From: Blastococcus capsensis | GTDB taxonomy: Bacteria > Actinomycetota > Actinomycetes > Mycobacteriales > Geodermatophilaceae | DNA: 64,000 bases | Assembly: GCF_030165005.1 (NCBI RefSeq) | Contig: NZ_JASNNW010000001.1 | Span: forward strand, 62,001 to 126,000 | Direction of reading: 5' to 3' | In this document: one piece after another, positions 1-9,172 of the stretch | Layout of the letters: every line of letters begins with the position of its first letter | How positions within the stretch are numbered: position 1 is the first letter of the stretch | The notes under the pieces: generated by a model | What the model was told of the DNA's origin: nothing | The model's input: the letters and a program-made list of their open reading frames with translations, nothing else | The model's database searches: none | Position numbers and translations under genes: made by a program

Positions 1-136
1 AGAGGGCCCGCAACGCTGATCGTGGGTGACTGGATCACTCCGTGACAGCCGACCGGTATGTCGCCATCTCGGCGACTGCACTTCACCGGACGGGGTAGTG
101 CGCCACCATCCCCCTCGGACGAAATGGGAGAGGTTC

Positions 137-424
137 ATGGCAGAGCAGCCAGGCACAGCGAACGTTACTCAGCCGGTCACCGACGACAGCATCCGCGTTC
201 GGCAACTCAGTCACTACCAGTTCTCCTGGGTCGCCCAGGAACCGGGAGCACCGGGTGTGTTCACCCTCCAGCTCGTGCTCGACCAGGGCGCCTGGGAGGA
301 AGTCGTCACCGTCTCTGCGGAGGACGCGGATGTCCTCCAGGATCTCCTCCGGGACAGCAAGAACGCCCACTACGACGTTGGCCGTCGAACGCTCATGTTC
401 GGGACGACACCAATCGACGGATAG
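137..424 (+). CDS. Hypothetical protein, 95 aa
   Basis: Small acidic protein that I do not recognise. The ATG is preceded by GGGAGAGG three bases upstream, a good ribosome-binding site; open frame upstream of it lacks protein-like composition. There is no signal peptide or membrane segment. The middle alternates hydrophobic and polar residues (FSWVAQEPG, FTLQLVLDQGAWEEVVTVS), suggesting a small beta-rich fold, followed by a short helix (DADVLQDLLRDS). It stands alone, and a strong hairpin follows its stop, so it is probably monocistronic. No function is proposed. Confidence 0.7.
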   Translation: MAEQPGTANVTQPVTDDSIRVRQLSHYQFSWVAQEPGAPGVFTLQLVLDQGAWEEVVTVSAEDADVLQDLLRDSKNAHYDVGRRTLMFGTTPIDG

Positions 425-452
425 CCGACCGGACTCCTCGTCGATCTCGTCG

Positions 453-487
453 CTGAGCCCCGCTGTCTTCTCGACGGCGGGGCTCAG
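453..487 (+). terminator. Intrinsic-type hairpin after the 95-aa gene
   Basis: Perfect 11-bp stem (CTGAGCCCCGC pairing with GCGGGGCTCAG) with a 13-nt loop, starting 29 bases after the stop at 424. It is followed by TTCTTGG, a weak T-rich tail, as is usual in high-GC actinobacteria. Confidence 0.75.
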
Positions 488-870
488 TTCTTGGTGCCGC
501 CAGGTTCAGTCGGCATCACTGCGTCCGGCTCAACACGTGGGAACGCTGCTGTCCGTGGAGGAGCGCTGGATGACATCAGCGCCCCGGTGATCGGCGCCGG
601 CAGCCCCTGCCCGCGTCTGCTCACTGGCGGCGGCGGAGACCCGCGGGCCGGACAGAAGTGGCGACGACAACGCGGCGCGACGGCGAGCGGTCGTGGAGGA
701 CGGCGAAGTCCAGCGGCGCACCTGCCTGGTGTCGGCCGGCGGGCCCACGAGACCGGTACGGCGAGCGGTGCCAGGCCGAGCCGGGTGGCGGCGGACCCAC
801 TCACCACGACTCCCGGATGTCGTTCGGCACCTCCCCGCGGAGGACGGGTCGTCGGCGACGTCGGGAGGCT
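488..870. other. Non-coding stretch between convergent genes
   Basis: About 380 bases between the hairpin and the 3' end of the leftward glycosyltransferase. Open frames exist on both strands, but they are arginine/proline-rich and look like GC-driven shadows. I see no recognisable gene, RNA or clear terminator. Confidence 0.4.
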
Positions 871-1941
871 TCACGGTGGATCCCCGGATCCCGTGCGCTG
901 CGCGCGATCCAGGACGGCGAAGGTCCGCTCGGCCATCAGGCCGGCGTCCATCTCGCGGACCGCGCGCCGGCGGGCCCGGGTGCCCAGGACCGCGCGGCGG
1001 CCGGGATCGGACAACACGGCGGTGAGCGCCGCGGACAGCGCCGTCACGTCACCGGGCGGGACGACCAGGGCGTCCTCCCCCACGGCCACGGCCACGTCCC
1101 CCACGTCGGTCGCCACGCACGGCAGGCCCTCGGCCATCGCCTCGAGCAGTACCAGGGGCAGGGCTTCATGGCGTGAGGACAGGCAGAACACGTCGAGGCC
1201 GGCGAGAAACACGCGGACGTCGGTCACGAAGCCGCAGAAGGTCACCGGCAGCCCAGCCGCCGCGGCGCGCAGCGCGGCCTCGTCCCGACCGGCACCCCCG
1301 ATGACCGCCTCCACCGGCCTCCCGTCCGCGACCAACGACCGGACCGCCTGGATCAGGACGTCGAAGCCCTTCTGCCCGGTCAGCCGGCCGAGTGCCCCGA
1401 CCCGGGGCACCAAGCGGCCGGCCGGTCCGCTGGGGACGGCGGGGACGGCGACACCGTTGGGGACGACGTGCACCCGCTCGGCGGCCACGCCCAGCTCGGA
1501 CGTCACCTGCCGGCGGCCCTCCACCGAGGGGCTCACCACGGCCGCAAGGCGCCGGTACAGCGCCGCGAGCGCGCTCCGTCGCTCCCCGGACCCGGTGTCC
1601 CCGGCCAGGTGGAGGACCCCCACGGTCGGCGCGACCGCGAGCCCGGCGGCGAGGGCGGCTGCGTTGGAGGGCGGGTCCACGAGGTTGACCGCCACGACGT
1701 CCGGATGCCGCGCCGCGACGGCGGCGCGGATCGCCGGGGCCTCGGGCCGGTGCCGGGCCAGCGGCACGGCGGTGAGCCGGTCCGACGGGACCATCGCGGC
1801 GAAGCGTTCGGCCACGGGCTCGGCGCAGACCAGTGAGGCCGCCCACCCGTTGGCCTCCGCCCGCCCCATCAGGTGGGTCAGGTACACCTCGGCACCGCCC
1901 CAGGCGTCGCTGTCGGCGACGAAGCAGACGCGGGGACTCAC
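871..1941 (-). CDS. GT4-type glycosyltransferase
   Basis: Retaining GT-B glycosyltransferase of 356 aa, expected to transfer a sugar from a nucleotide-sugar donor during cell-surface glycan assembly in the cytoplasm. The N-terminal half begins VCFVADSDAWGGAEVYLTHL, the usual glycine-rich acceptor loop (GGAEVYL). The C-terminal donor domain has GALGRLTGQKGFDVLIQAV near residue 190 and the EX7E-like segment SSRHEALPLVLLEAMAEGLP near 275, followed by VATDVGDV. The GTG start overlaps the stop of the upstream GT9 gene by four bases (GTGA), so the pair is probably translationally coupled. Acceptor and sugar cannot be told from sequence. Confidence 0.85.
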   Translation of the reverse strand: MSPRVCFVADSDAWGGAEVYLTHLMGRAEANGWAASLVCAEPVAERFAAMVPSDRLTAVPLARHRPEAPAIRAAVAARHPDVVAVNLVDPPSNAAALAAGLAVAPTVGVLHLAGDTGSGERRSALAALYRRLAAVVSPSVEGRRQVTSELGVAAERVHVVPNGVAVPAVPSGPAGRLVPRVGALGRLTGQKGFDVLIQAVRSLVADGRPVEAVIGGAGRDEAALRAAAAGLPVTFCGFVTDVRVFLAGLDVFCLSSRHEALPLVLLEAMAEGLPCVATDVGDVAVAVGEDALVVPPGDVTALSAALTAVLSDPGRRAVLGTRARRRAVREMDAGLMAERTFAVLDRAQRTGSGDPP

Positions 1942-3008
1942 CCGACCCCCTCGTCGAGCAGGTCGCGGGCTGCCGCGAGCACGTCCGCGGGGCGGACCGA
2001 GGCCGCGCACCGGAAATCGATCGGGCAGACCAGATGGGGGCAGGGCGCGCATGCCACGTCGGCGATCACGGCCCGGTGCCGCGGGCCGGGATGCGCCCAG
2101 CGGACCGGATCGCCGGGCAGGAAGACCGTCACGGTGGGCGCCCCCACGGCCGCGGCCAGGTGGGCGGAGCCGGTGTCGTTGCCGACGAGCACCGCGCAGT
2201 CCCGCAGGAGCGCGGCCAGGCCGCCGAGGCTGGTCGCCCCCGTGAGGTCGGTGGCCGGCGCGCCCATCCGCGACTGCACCGCGGCGCTGATCGGCCGCTC
2301 CCCCGCCACCCCGGTCAGCACGACGTCCCACCCGTCGGCGGCCAGCGCGTCGCCGACCGCCGCATGGCACTCGGCCGGCCACCGCCGGGTCGGGGACGAG
2401 GCGCCCGGATGCAGCACCACGTACCGGCCGGGGACCAGACCGCTGTTCCCGAGCGTGGTGGCGTGCTCGGCATCGTCCGCCTCCGAGATGGGGAAGCTCA
2501 TCCGCGCCGGAGGCCCCGCCGGCACGCCGAGCTGTTCGAACAGCCGCAGGTGACGATCGGTCTCGTGCAGGTGCGCCGGGTAACGCAGGTGCAGCGGCGC
2601 GGTGCCGGCGGGAGGGTCCCATCCGGTGGGGGCGAAGCCGCCGGCCAGGCGCGCGCCGAGGGCCGCGGTGACGCGGTTGGCGGCCGGCCGGTCCCCGTAG
2701 ACCTGCAGGGCCAGGTCGAACCGCCGTTTCGCCGCGGCGGCCAGGAAGGATGCCCAGCCGTCGGGGTCCGGCGTCCGTTCCGGGATGCCCTCGGCGCCCG
2801 GGAAGGGCAGCAGCTCGTCGACCATGCGCCCCATCCGGTCGACGACCGGTGCCATCTCCGGCCAGGTGATGAGGCTGACGTGCAGGTCCGGTCGAGCCGC
2901 ACGCAGCCGACCGAGCGCCGGCATGGAACAGAGCAGATCACCCAGCCCCACCCGCAGGCGGACCAGCGCCACCCGTCGGACGGACCGGTCGGCGAGTGGG
3001 GCACGCAC
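1938..3008 (-). CDS. GT9 (heptosyltransferase-like) glycosyltransferase
   Basis: 356 aa protein of the ADP-heptose:LPS heptosyltransferase family (GT9), a GT-B fold acting at the cytoplasmic membrane. Visible features are the N-terminal VALVRLRVGLGDLLCSMPALG, the central VVLHPGASSPTRRWP and the donor-side VLVGNDTGSAHLAAAVGAPT, followed by a cysteine-rich end (CAPCPHLVCPIDFRC). Gram-positive bacteria lack LPS, so the real substrate is probably another glycan. I chose the GTG at 3008 because AGGAT lies at good spacing upstream; a TTG at 3041 would add 11 residues inside a GC palindrome. It is transcribed divergently from the next gene. Confidence 0.85.
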   Translation of the reverse strand: MRAPLADRSVRRVALVRLRVGLGDLLCSMPALGRLRAARPDLHVSLITWPEMAPVVDRMGRMVDELLPFPGAEGIPERTPDPDGWASFLAAAAKRRFDLALQVYGDRPAANRVTAALGARLAGGFAPTGWDPPAGTAPLHLRYPAHLHETDRHLRLFEQLGVPAGPPARMSFPISEADDAEHATTLGNSGLVPGRYVVLHPGASSPTRRWPAECHAAVGDALAADGWDVVLTGVAGERPISAAVQSRMGAPATDLTGATSLGGLAALLRDCAVLVGNDTGSAHLAAAVGAPTVTVFLPGDPVRWAHPGPRHRAVIADVACAPCPHLVCPIDFRCAASVRPADVLAAARDLLDEGVG

Positions 3009-3081
3009 GGCGGGATCCTGCCCGCCCGCCCGGGCGGGCAATCCCGTGCTTCACTCCAGGTCGCCGGACAGGGAGGTGCGG
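3009..3081. promoter_or_regulatory. Divergent promoter gap with a 16-bp GC palindrome
   Basis: The 73-base gap between divergent glycosyltransferase genes contains the perfect palindrome GCCCGCCCGGGCGGGC at 3024-3039 and the ribosome-binding site GGGAGG for the rightward gene. Whether the palindrome binds a regulator or forms a hairpin cannot be told. Confidence 0.35.
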
Positions 3082-4350
3082 ATGCCCGGTTCCATCGACA
3101 CCGTCGTCGATCGTCACGTACTCCGGCTGTGCAGCGTGTTCGAGCCGCCGCCGGGCACCGAACAAGAGGCGACCGGCCGGCCCGGTGAGCTTCGTCCCCG
3201 GGCCGCCCGGTTCGACCCGATCGGCGGCATGCAGAACCACACCGCCGCCCTCACCCGCGCCCTGGACGCGCAGGCCGTCCAGCAGACGGTCGTCACCTCC
3301 CGGCTCGCCGCCCCGCGGTCGGTCACCCGGCTCGGGCAGTCGGCGCAGGTCCACCGGACGGGCCTGCCCCTCACGGGCCTGCGTCAGCTGTGGGCCCTGA
3401 CCGCCCTGGCTCACGTGCTCCGCCGTCCGCCCGCCGGCTCCGTCCGGCCGGTCGATCTGGTGCACGCCCACCAGGGAGAGGACATCGCGACGCTGCTGCT
3501 CGCGCGGCTGGCCGCGCGCCGGCACCGCGCCGGGCTGGTCGTCACCGTGCACTGCAGCGTGGGACACACCCTGCGCGGCGGCACGCTCCGGATCCGGCTG
3601 CTGCGTTCCCTGGGCGGCGTCGTGGAGCGGACCACGCTGCGCCGGGCCGACGCGGTGATCGTGCTGACCCAGCGGACCGCGGCTGCGCTGCGGTCCGACG
3701 GCGTCGACGCCGACCGGATCCACACGATCCCGTCCGGCTTCGAGCCGTCCCTGTTCGCCGCGGCCGAGAACGACACGCGGCCGCCATCGGCGCGTCCCCG
3801 GATCGGCTACGTGGGACGCCTGGCTCCGCAGAAGCGGGCCGACCTCCTGGTCCGCGCGTTCGGCCGGATGCGCCGGCCGGCCGAACTCGTGGTCGTGGGC
3901 GACGGGCCCGACCGCCGGCGGGTCGCGCACCTGATCCGCGAGAGCCCGGCCGCCGACCGGATCACGATGACCGGGTTCGTCGAGCACTCCGCCGTCCCGG
4001 GGGTGCTGTCCTCCCTCGACGTCCTGGTGCTGCCTTCTGCCTACGAGGAGATGGGATCGGTCCTGGTGGAGGCCATGGCCGCCGGCCTGCCGGTGGTGGC
4101 CAGCGACGTCGGCGGCATCCCGGAGGTCGTTCGGCACGGGGAGACGGGCCTGCTCGTCCCGCCGGGCGACGTGGACTGCCTGGCGGAGACGCTGGACCGG
4201 CTGGTGGCCGACCCGTGGCTCCGGGCCCGCCTCTCGGCCGGGGCGCGGGCCCGGGCGCGGGCCTACGCCTGGCCGGCGCTGGCCGCCCGCGTCACCGGCG
4301 TGTACGCGGCGGTCATGGGACCCGATGCGTCGTCCGTTCCCCTTGCATGA
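3082..4350 (+). CDS. GT4-type glycosyltransferase
   Basis: 422 aa GT-B enzyme. The N-terminal part has LCSVFEPPPG and RFDPIGGMQNHTAALTRAL, a GGMQ glycine loop typical of GT4. The C-terminal Rossmann domain shows RIGYVGRLAPQKRADLLVRAF near residue 240, VVVGDGPDRRRV, and the donor-binding segment LPSAYEEMGSVLVEAMAAGLP near 315, followed by VASDVGGIPEVV. Start ATG has GGGAGG upstream; in-frame sequence before it lacks coding character. Its stop overlaps the next start as ATGA, so the two are probably coupled. Likely part of the same surface-polysaccharide pathway as the GT9/GT4 pair on the other strand. Confidence 0.88.
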   Translation: MPGSIDTVVDRHVLRLCSVFEPPPGTEQEATGRPGELRPRAARFDPIGGMQNHTAALTRALDAQAVQQTVVTSRLAAPRSVTRLGQSAQVHRTGLPLTGLRQLWALTALAHVLRRPPAGSVRPVDLVHAHQGEDIATLLLARLAARRHRAGLVVTVHCSVGHTLRGGTLRIRLLRSLGGVVERTTLRRADAVIVLTQRTAAALRSDGVDADRIHTIPSGFEPSLFAAAENDTRPPSARPRIGYVGRLAPQKRADLLVRAFGRMRRPAELVVVGDGPDRRRVAHLIRESPAADRITMTGFVEHSAVPGVLSSLDVLVLPSAYEEMGSVLVEAMAAGLPVVASDVGGIPEVVRHGETGLLVPPGDVDCLAETLDRLVADPWLRARLSAGARARARAYAWPALAARVTGVYAAVMGPDASSVPLA

Positions 4351-6155
4351 CCCCGCCCCGGGTCTCCGTGCTGGTCCCCGTCCACGACCAGTCCGCCTTC
4401 CTGCCCCGGGCCCTGGACAGCCTCCTCGGTCAGCAGGTGGCCGACTGGGAAGCACTCGTCCTGGACGACGGCTCCCCCGACCCGGAGGCCGTGGCCGCCG
4501 TGGTCGCCGCGCTCGCGGACCCCCGGATCCGGCTCATCGGCTGGCCGGACAACCGCGGGGTCGGTGCCACGCTCAACGCAGGACTGGACGGAACCGCCGC
4601 GCCGGTCGTCGCCCTGCTGCCCGCCGACGACGTCTGGCACTCCGACCACCTGTCCCGGGTCCTCGACCGCCTGGACGACCCCGAGGTCGTGCTCGTCCGT
4701 TCCGGCCTTTCCGAGCCGGCGGGCACGCCCTACGCCCAGCTGGTCCAGGTGGCGCACCGCCGCACCGGGGACCGGTGGACAGAGCGCACCGAGCTGGAGA
4801 CCGACGACCTGGAGCGGTTGTTCTGGGCGCGGTTGGCGGCCCGCGGACGCACCGCGGACACCGGCCGGGTCACCTGCTCCTGGACCCGCCACCCCGCGCA
4901 GCGGTCCCGCGCGATGCGGGAATCCTTCGACGGCGGCCTCAACGTCTTCCGCAGCCGGTACCGGGTCGCCGGGCCGCTGCGCTTCGCCTCCACCGACAGC
5001 GGAGAGGTCGACGAGGCCGCCCGATACGCCCGCTTCCGGGACACCCGGTACCCGGCGGCACCGCACGGCCTCAACGTGCTGATGGTCGGCGAGCTGGCGT
5101 TCAACCCGGAGCGGGTCCTCGCCCTGGCCGAACGCGGCCACCGGCTCAGCGGCCTGTGGACGACCGACGGGCTGGGCGACGCCACCGTCGGGCCGTTGCC
5201 CTTCGGGCACGTCCCCGATCTGGCACGCGAGCGCTGGCCGGAGGCGGTACGCCAGCTGCAGCCGGACGTCGTCTGGGCCCAGCTCAACTGGCGGGCCGTC
5301 CCGCTCGCGCACACGGTGCGGGCGGCCTTCCCCGAACTGCCCTTCGTCTGGCACTTCAAGGAGTCACCCCAGCGCAGCATCGTCCGCGGCGAGTGGCCGC
5401 TGCTCGCCGACCTGGTCACGCACGCCGACGCCTGCCTCCTGGCCACCGACGAGGAGCGGGACTGGTTCGCCGCGGCCCTGCGGGGACGGGTCGATCCCGC
5501 GCGGCTCGGCGTGCTCGACGGCGACCTACCGAAGCGGGAGTGGCTGGACGCGCCGCTCGCCGACAAGCTCTCCGAGGCCGACGGTGAGGCGCACACGGTC
5601 GTCGTGGGCCGGCCGGCCGGCCTCGACGGTCCCTGGGTCCTCGACCTGGCCCGGCGCGGCATCCACACCCACCTCTACGGCCAGGTCCGGGCACCCGGTC
5701 CGACGGGGTCGTGGAGCACCTGGCTCGACGAGGCGCTCACCGCCGCCCCCGACCACGTGCACCTGCACCCGCCAGTGGGCCCCGAGGACTGGGTCGGCGA
5801 GCTCTCCCGGTACGACGCCGGCTGGTTGCACCGCTTCGACAGCGACAACGGCGGAGAGCTGCACCGGGCCGGCTGGGACGACCTCAACTCCCCCGCCCGG
5901 CTGCCGGTGCTGCTGGCCGCCGGGCTGCCCCTCCTGCAGCAGGCCAACCCCGGATCTCTGGTCTCCGTCGAGCGGGTGCTGCGGACGGAGGGGACCGGGT
6001 TGTTCTACCGCTCGGCCGACGACGTCCGAGCCGCCCTGGCCGGGGAGCTGGCCGACCGCCGCGGCGGCACGGCGGCCCTCGCCGTCCGGGAGCGGCACAC
6101 CTTCGACGCCCACGCCGACCGGCTGGTCGAGCTCTTCCGGTCGGTGCTGCGCTGA
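4347..6155 (+). CDS. Two-domain glycosyltransferase (GT2 plus GT-B-like)
   Basis: 602 aa. Residues 1 to about 220 are a GT-A/GT2 domain: VSVLVPVHDQSAFLPRALDSL, LDDGSPDPEA, NRGVGATLNAGL and the DXD-like PADDVW, where the metal and nucleotide-sugar should bind. From about residue 245 (LNVLMVGELAFNPERVLAL) the sequence resembles the start of a GT-B enzyme, with PDVVWAQLNWRAVPLA, LPFVWHFKESPQ and a C-terminal part ending in LPVLLAAGLPLLQQANPGSL. The protein may therefore add two sugars in sequence. Start overlaps the previous stop by four bases. No membrane segments are visible. Confidence 0.8.
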   Translation: MTPPRVSVLVPVHDQSAFLPRALDSLLGQQVADWEALVLDDGSPDPEAVAAVVAALADPRIRLIGWPDNRGVGATLNAGLDGTAAPVVALLPADDVWHSDHLSRVLDRLDDPEVVLVRSGLSEPAGTPYAQLVQVAHRRTGDRWTERTELETDDLERLFWARLAARGRTADTGRVTCSWTRHPAQRSRAMRESFDGGLNVFRSRYRVAGPLRFASTDSGEVDEAARYARFRDTRYPAAPHGLNVLMVGELAFNPERVLALAERGHRLSGLWTTDGLGDATVGPLPFGHVPDLARERWPEAVRQLQPDVVWAQLNWRAVPLAHTVRAAFPELPFVWHFKESPQRSIVRGEWPLLADLVTHADACLLATDEERDWFAAALRGRVDPARLGVLDGDLPKREWLDAPLADKLSEADGEAHTVVVGRPAGLDGPWVLDLARRGIHTHLYGQVRAPGPTGSWSTWLDEALTAAPDHVHLHPPVGPEDWVGELSRYDAGWLHRFDSDNGGELHRAGWDDLNSPARLPVLLAAGLPLLQQANPGSLVSVERVLRTEGTGLFYRSADDVRAALAGELADRRGGTAALAVRERHTFDAHADRLVELFRSVLR

Positions 6156-6282
6156 GTCAGCGAGCACGCGCCTCTCGTCGGCCGCCTCTGGTCGCCCGCG
6201 GATGCCGGCCGTGGCCGGTCGCCCTCGAGCTGGAGGACGGGCTCGTGCCGACGGCTCTCGCCCGGGTCGCCGGCCCGGTTGA

Positions 6283-7515
<1,233 letters not shown>

Positions 7516-7519
7516 ATCG

Positions 7520-7697
7520 GGACGATCCTCCGGCGACCAGTCGCCGTCGAAGCGCAGCACCGCCTGGGAGCGTGGCCCGCCGGCGGGCGGCGAGGTCGGC
7601 CGGCAGCTGCGGGCCCTCGTCGAACGGCACGATGTCGGTCACGAGCCGGGTACGGACGTCCCGTCCCCGCTCGCGCAGCAGGTCGAGGGGGCCCGCT
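7520..7697 (-). pseudogene. Remnant of a zinc-type (MDR) alcohol dehydrogenase C-terminus
   Basis: On the minus strand one frame reads DLLRERGRDVRTRLVTDIVPFDEGP and ADLAARRRATL. It then continues in another frame as QAVLRFDGDWSPEDRPDL. Joined, this resembles the last ~60 residues of medium-chain zinc-dependent dehydrogenases, which commonly end in a similar QAV-hydrophobic-F-D segment. The 5' part of the gene is missing, there is at least one frameshift near 7568, and the 3' end runs into glf. It abuts the DHPS remnant on the other strand. Assignment rests on remembered family patterns. Confidence 0.5.
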
Positions 7698-8161
7698 GCT
7701 TGATCTCGACCCACGCCGCCCCGTCGGCGTCGTCCACGGTGCCCAGCCCCAGTGCCCCGGCGACGGCGCGGATCTCCACGCCGATCTCCTCGGTGAGGTC
7801 ACCGACCGGCTCACCGCGCTGGCGCAGGCGGCTCAGGACGCCGGTATCGACCACGAGCGGGTGATCGCCGACCCCGGCATCGACCTGGGCAAATCCTGGC
7901 GCCAGTCCCTGCAGCTGCTCGCCCGTACTAGACGACATCGTCTCGCTGGGCTGTCCCGTCCTGGTCGCCGTCTCCAACAAGGTCTTCCTGCGCCGCACCC
8001 TCGGACTCGACGGCGCGCCCCTGGACGTCGCGACGGCGGCGGCCTGCGCGCTCGGGGCTTCGATCGGAGGACACGTCATCCGCGTCCACGACGCCCGGAT
8101 CGGCCGCCAGGCCGCCGACCTGGGCTATGCACTCGCAGCGGCGCGGGTGCGGGGAATCTGA
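7690..8161 (+). pseudogene. Remnant of dihydropteroate synthase (folP-like)
   Basis: C-terminal part of a DHPS-like protein. One frame gives GARCLISTHAAP; a second gives VIADPGIDLGKSWRQSLQLLART (DPG-D-LGK pteroate-synthase motif). After an extra base near 7930 a third frame gives DDIVSLGCPVLVAVSNKVFL, GLDGAPLDVATAAACALGA and GGHVIRVHDARIGRQ before a TGA at 8161. The order SNK-F then VHD matches DHPS, whose C-terminal VRVHDV segment binds pteridine phosphate. The N-terminal half is absent and at least two frameshifts are present, so it is non-functional unless there are sequencing errors. Confidence 0.7.
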
Positions 8162-8245
8162 CGTCCGAGCGGTGGCGACTCGGACGGCAGGACGGCCGGA
8201 CGGCGAAGCGGAGAAGCCGGGGAGGCACCGGCGCTGCTCTCCGAC

Positions 8246-8871
8246 GTGCCGGCGAGTGCCCTCGTCGTGTGTGCGGACGCGACGCAGATGCTCCCGGCGC
8301 TGCCGAGCGACTGCGTCGACGCGGTCGTCACGGATCCGCCGTGGAATCTCGGCCGGCCGTACGGGCGGAACCGGGATCAGCTGCCCGAGGACGACTACGT
8401 GTCCTGGCTCAACGAGGCACTGGCGGAGTGCCGCCGGGTCAGCACGGGGCCTGTCGTGGCCTGCATCGGCGCCCACAACGCGCAACGGATCGACCGGCTC
8501 CTCCGGGAACGGGTCTGCAGGCCGCCCACTGGCTCTCCTGGCACCGCCAACCCGGGAGCCCGGAAACCGTGGTCGTCGCCGCGCCGCCCGGTTGGGCAGC
8601 TGCCCGGCCCCTGGCCGACGCGGCTGACCGTGTGCTGCACCGGACGCCGGAACTCCGCCGGCGATGGGGTCACCCGGTTCCCGAGCCGGTCGCCATGATG
8701 GCCGCGCTGGTGCGGCTGGCCTGCCCGCCGGGTGGCCTGCTCCTCGATCCCTTCGCCGGCACCGGCTCGACCCTGGTCGCCGCACACCGGGCCGGACGGC
8801 GATCGATCGGCCTGGAGCTGGAGGAGAACTATTGCCGGACGGCCGTCCGCCGGCTGCGACATGGGCCCTGA
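8246..8871 (+). pseudogene. Frameshifted DNA (adenine or cytosine-N4) methyltransferase
   Basis: The first frame encodes a protein starting MPASALVVCADATQML with motif IV as VVTDPPWNLGRPYG. Near 8511 the frame changes. The second frame continues GLQAAHWLSWHRQPG, then motif I as LLLDPFAGTGSTLVAAH and GRRSIGLELEENYCRTAVRRL, ending at 8871. DPPW before FAGTGS is the order of beta-class amino-methyltransferases. The break coincides with a run of three G; one extra G would restore a 208-aa protein, so it may be a real mutation or a homopolymer error. There is no restriction-enzyme gene beside it, so it would have been an orphan methylase. Confidence 0.75.
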
Positions 8872-8951
8872 ACCGGACGCCTCTCCAAGCACCGGCTTGC
8901 TCGAGCACCGTCTGGACCTGGACGTGCACCCGGCCCCGCTTCCAGAAAGCA

Positions 8952-8986
8952 ATGGCCCGGACCCACGAATCGTGGGTCCGGGCCAT
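8952..8986. terminator. Strong bidirectional hairpin before tRNA-Pro
   Basis: Perfect 17-bp inverted repeat (arm ATGGCCCGGACCCACGA) around a single unpaired base. It lies 81 bases after the methyltransferase stop and 26 bases past the 3' end of the leftward tRNA, so it can end transcription from both sides. Confidence 0.8.
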
Positions 8987-9011
8987 GCCGATGTCCTGGG
9001 ACATCACACTG

Positions 9012-9085
<74 letters not shown>

Positions 9086-9172
9086 CGTGCCGCCCGCCTG
9101 CCGGGAGTTCCCGGGCCGCGCGACGACCGCCCCGGAAGGTTACCGCACGGCTCCCGGTCGCCTCGACGGTGG

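Noticed and set aside
491-2245. Long plus-strand open frame over the first glycosyltransferases
   Set aside because: No start context and no domain; the minus strand encodes clear GT4 and GT9 proteins here.
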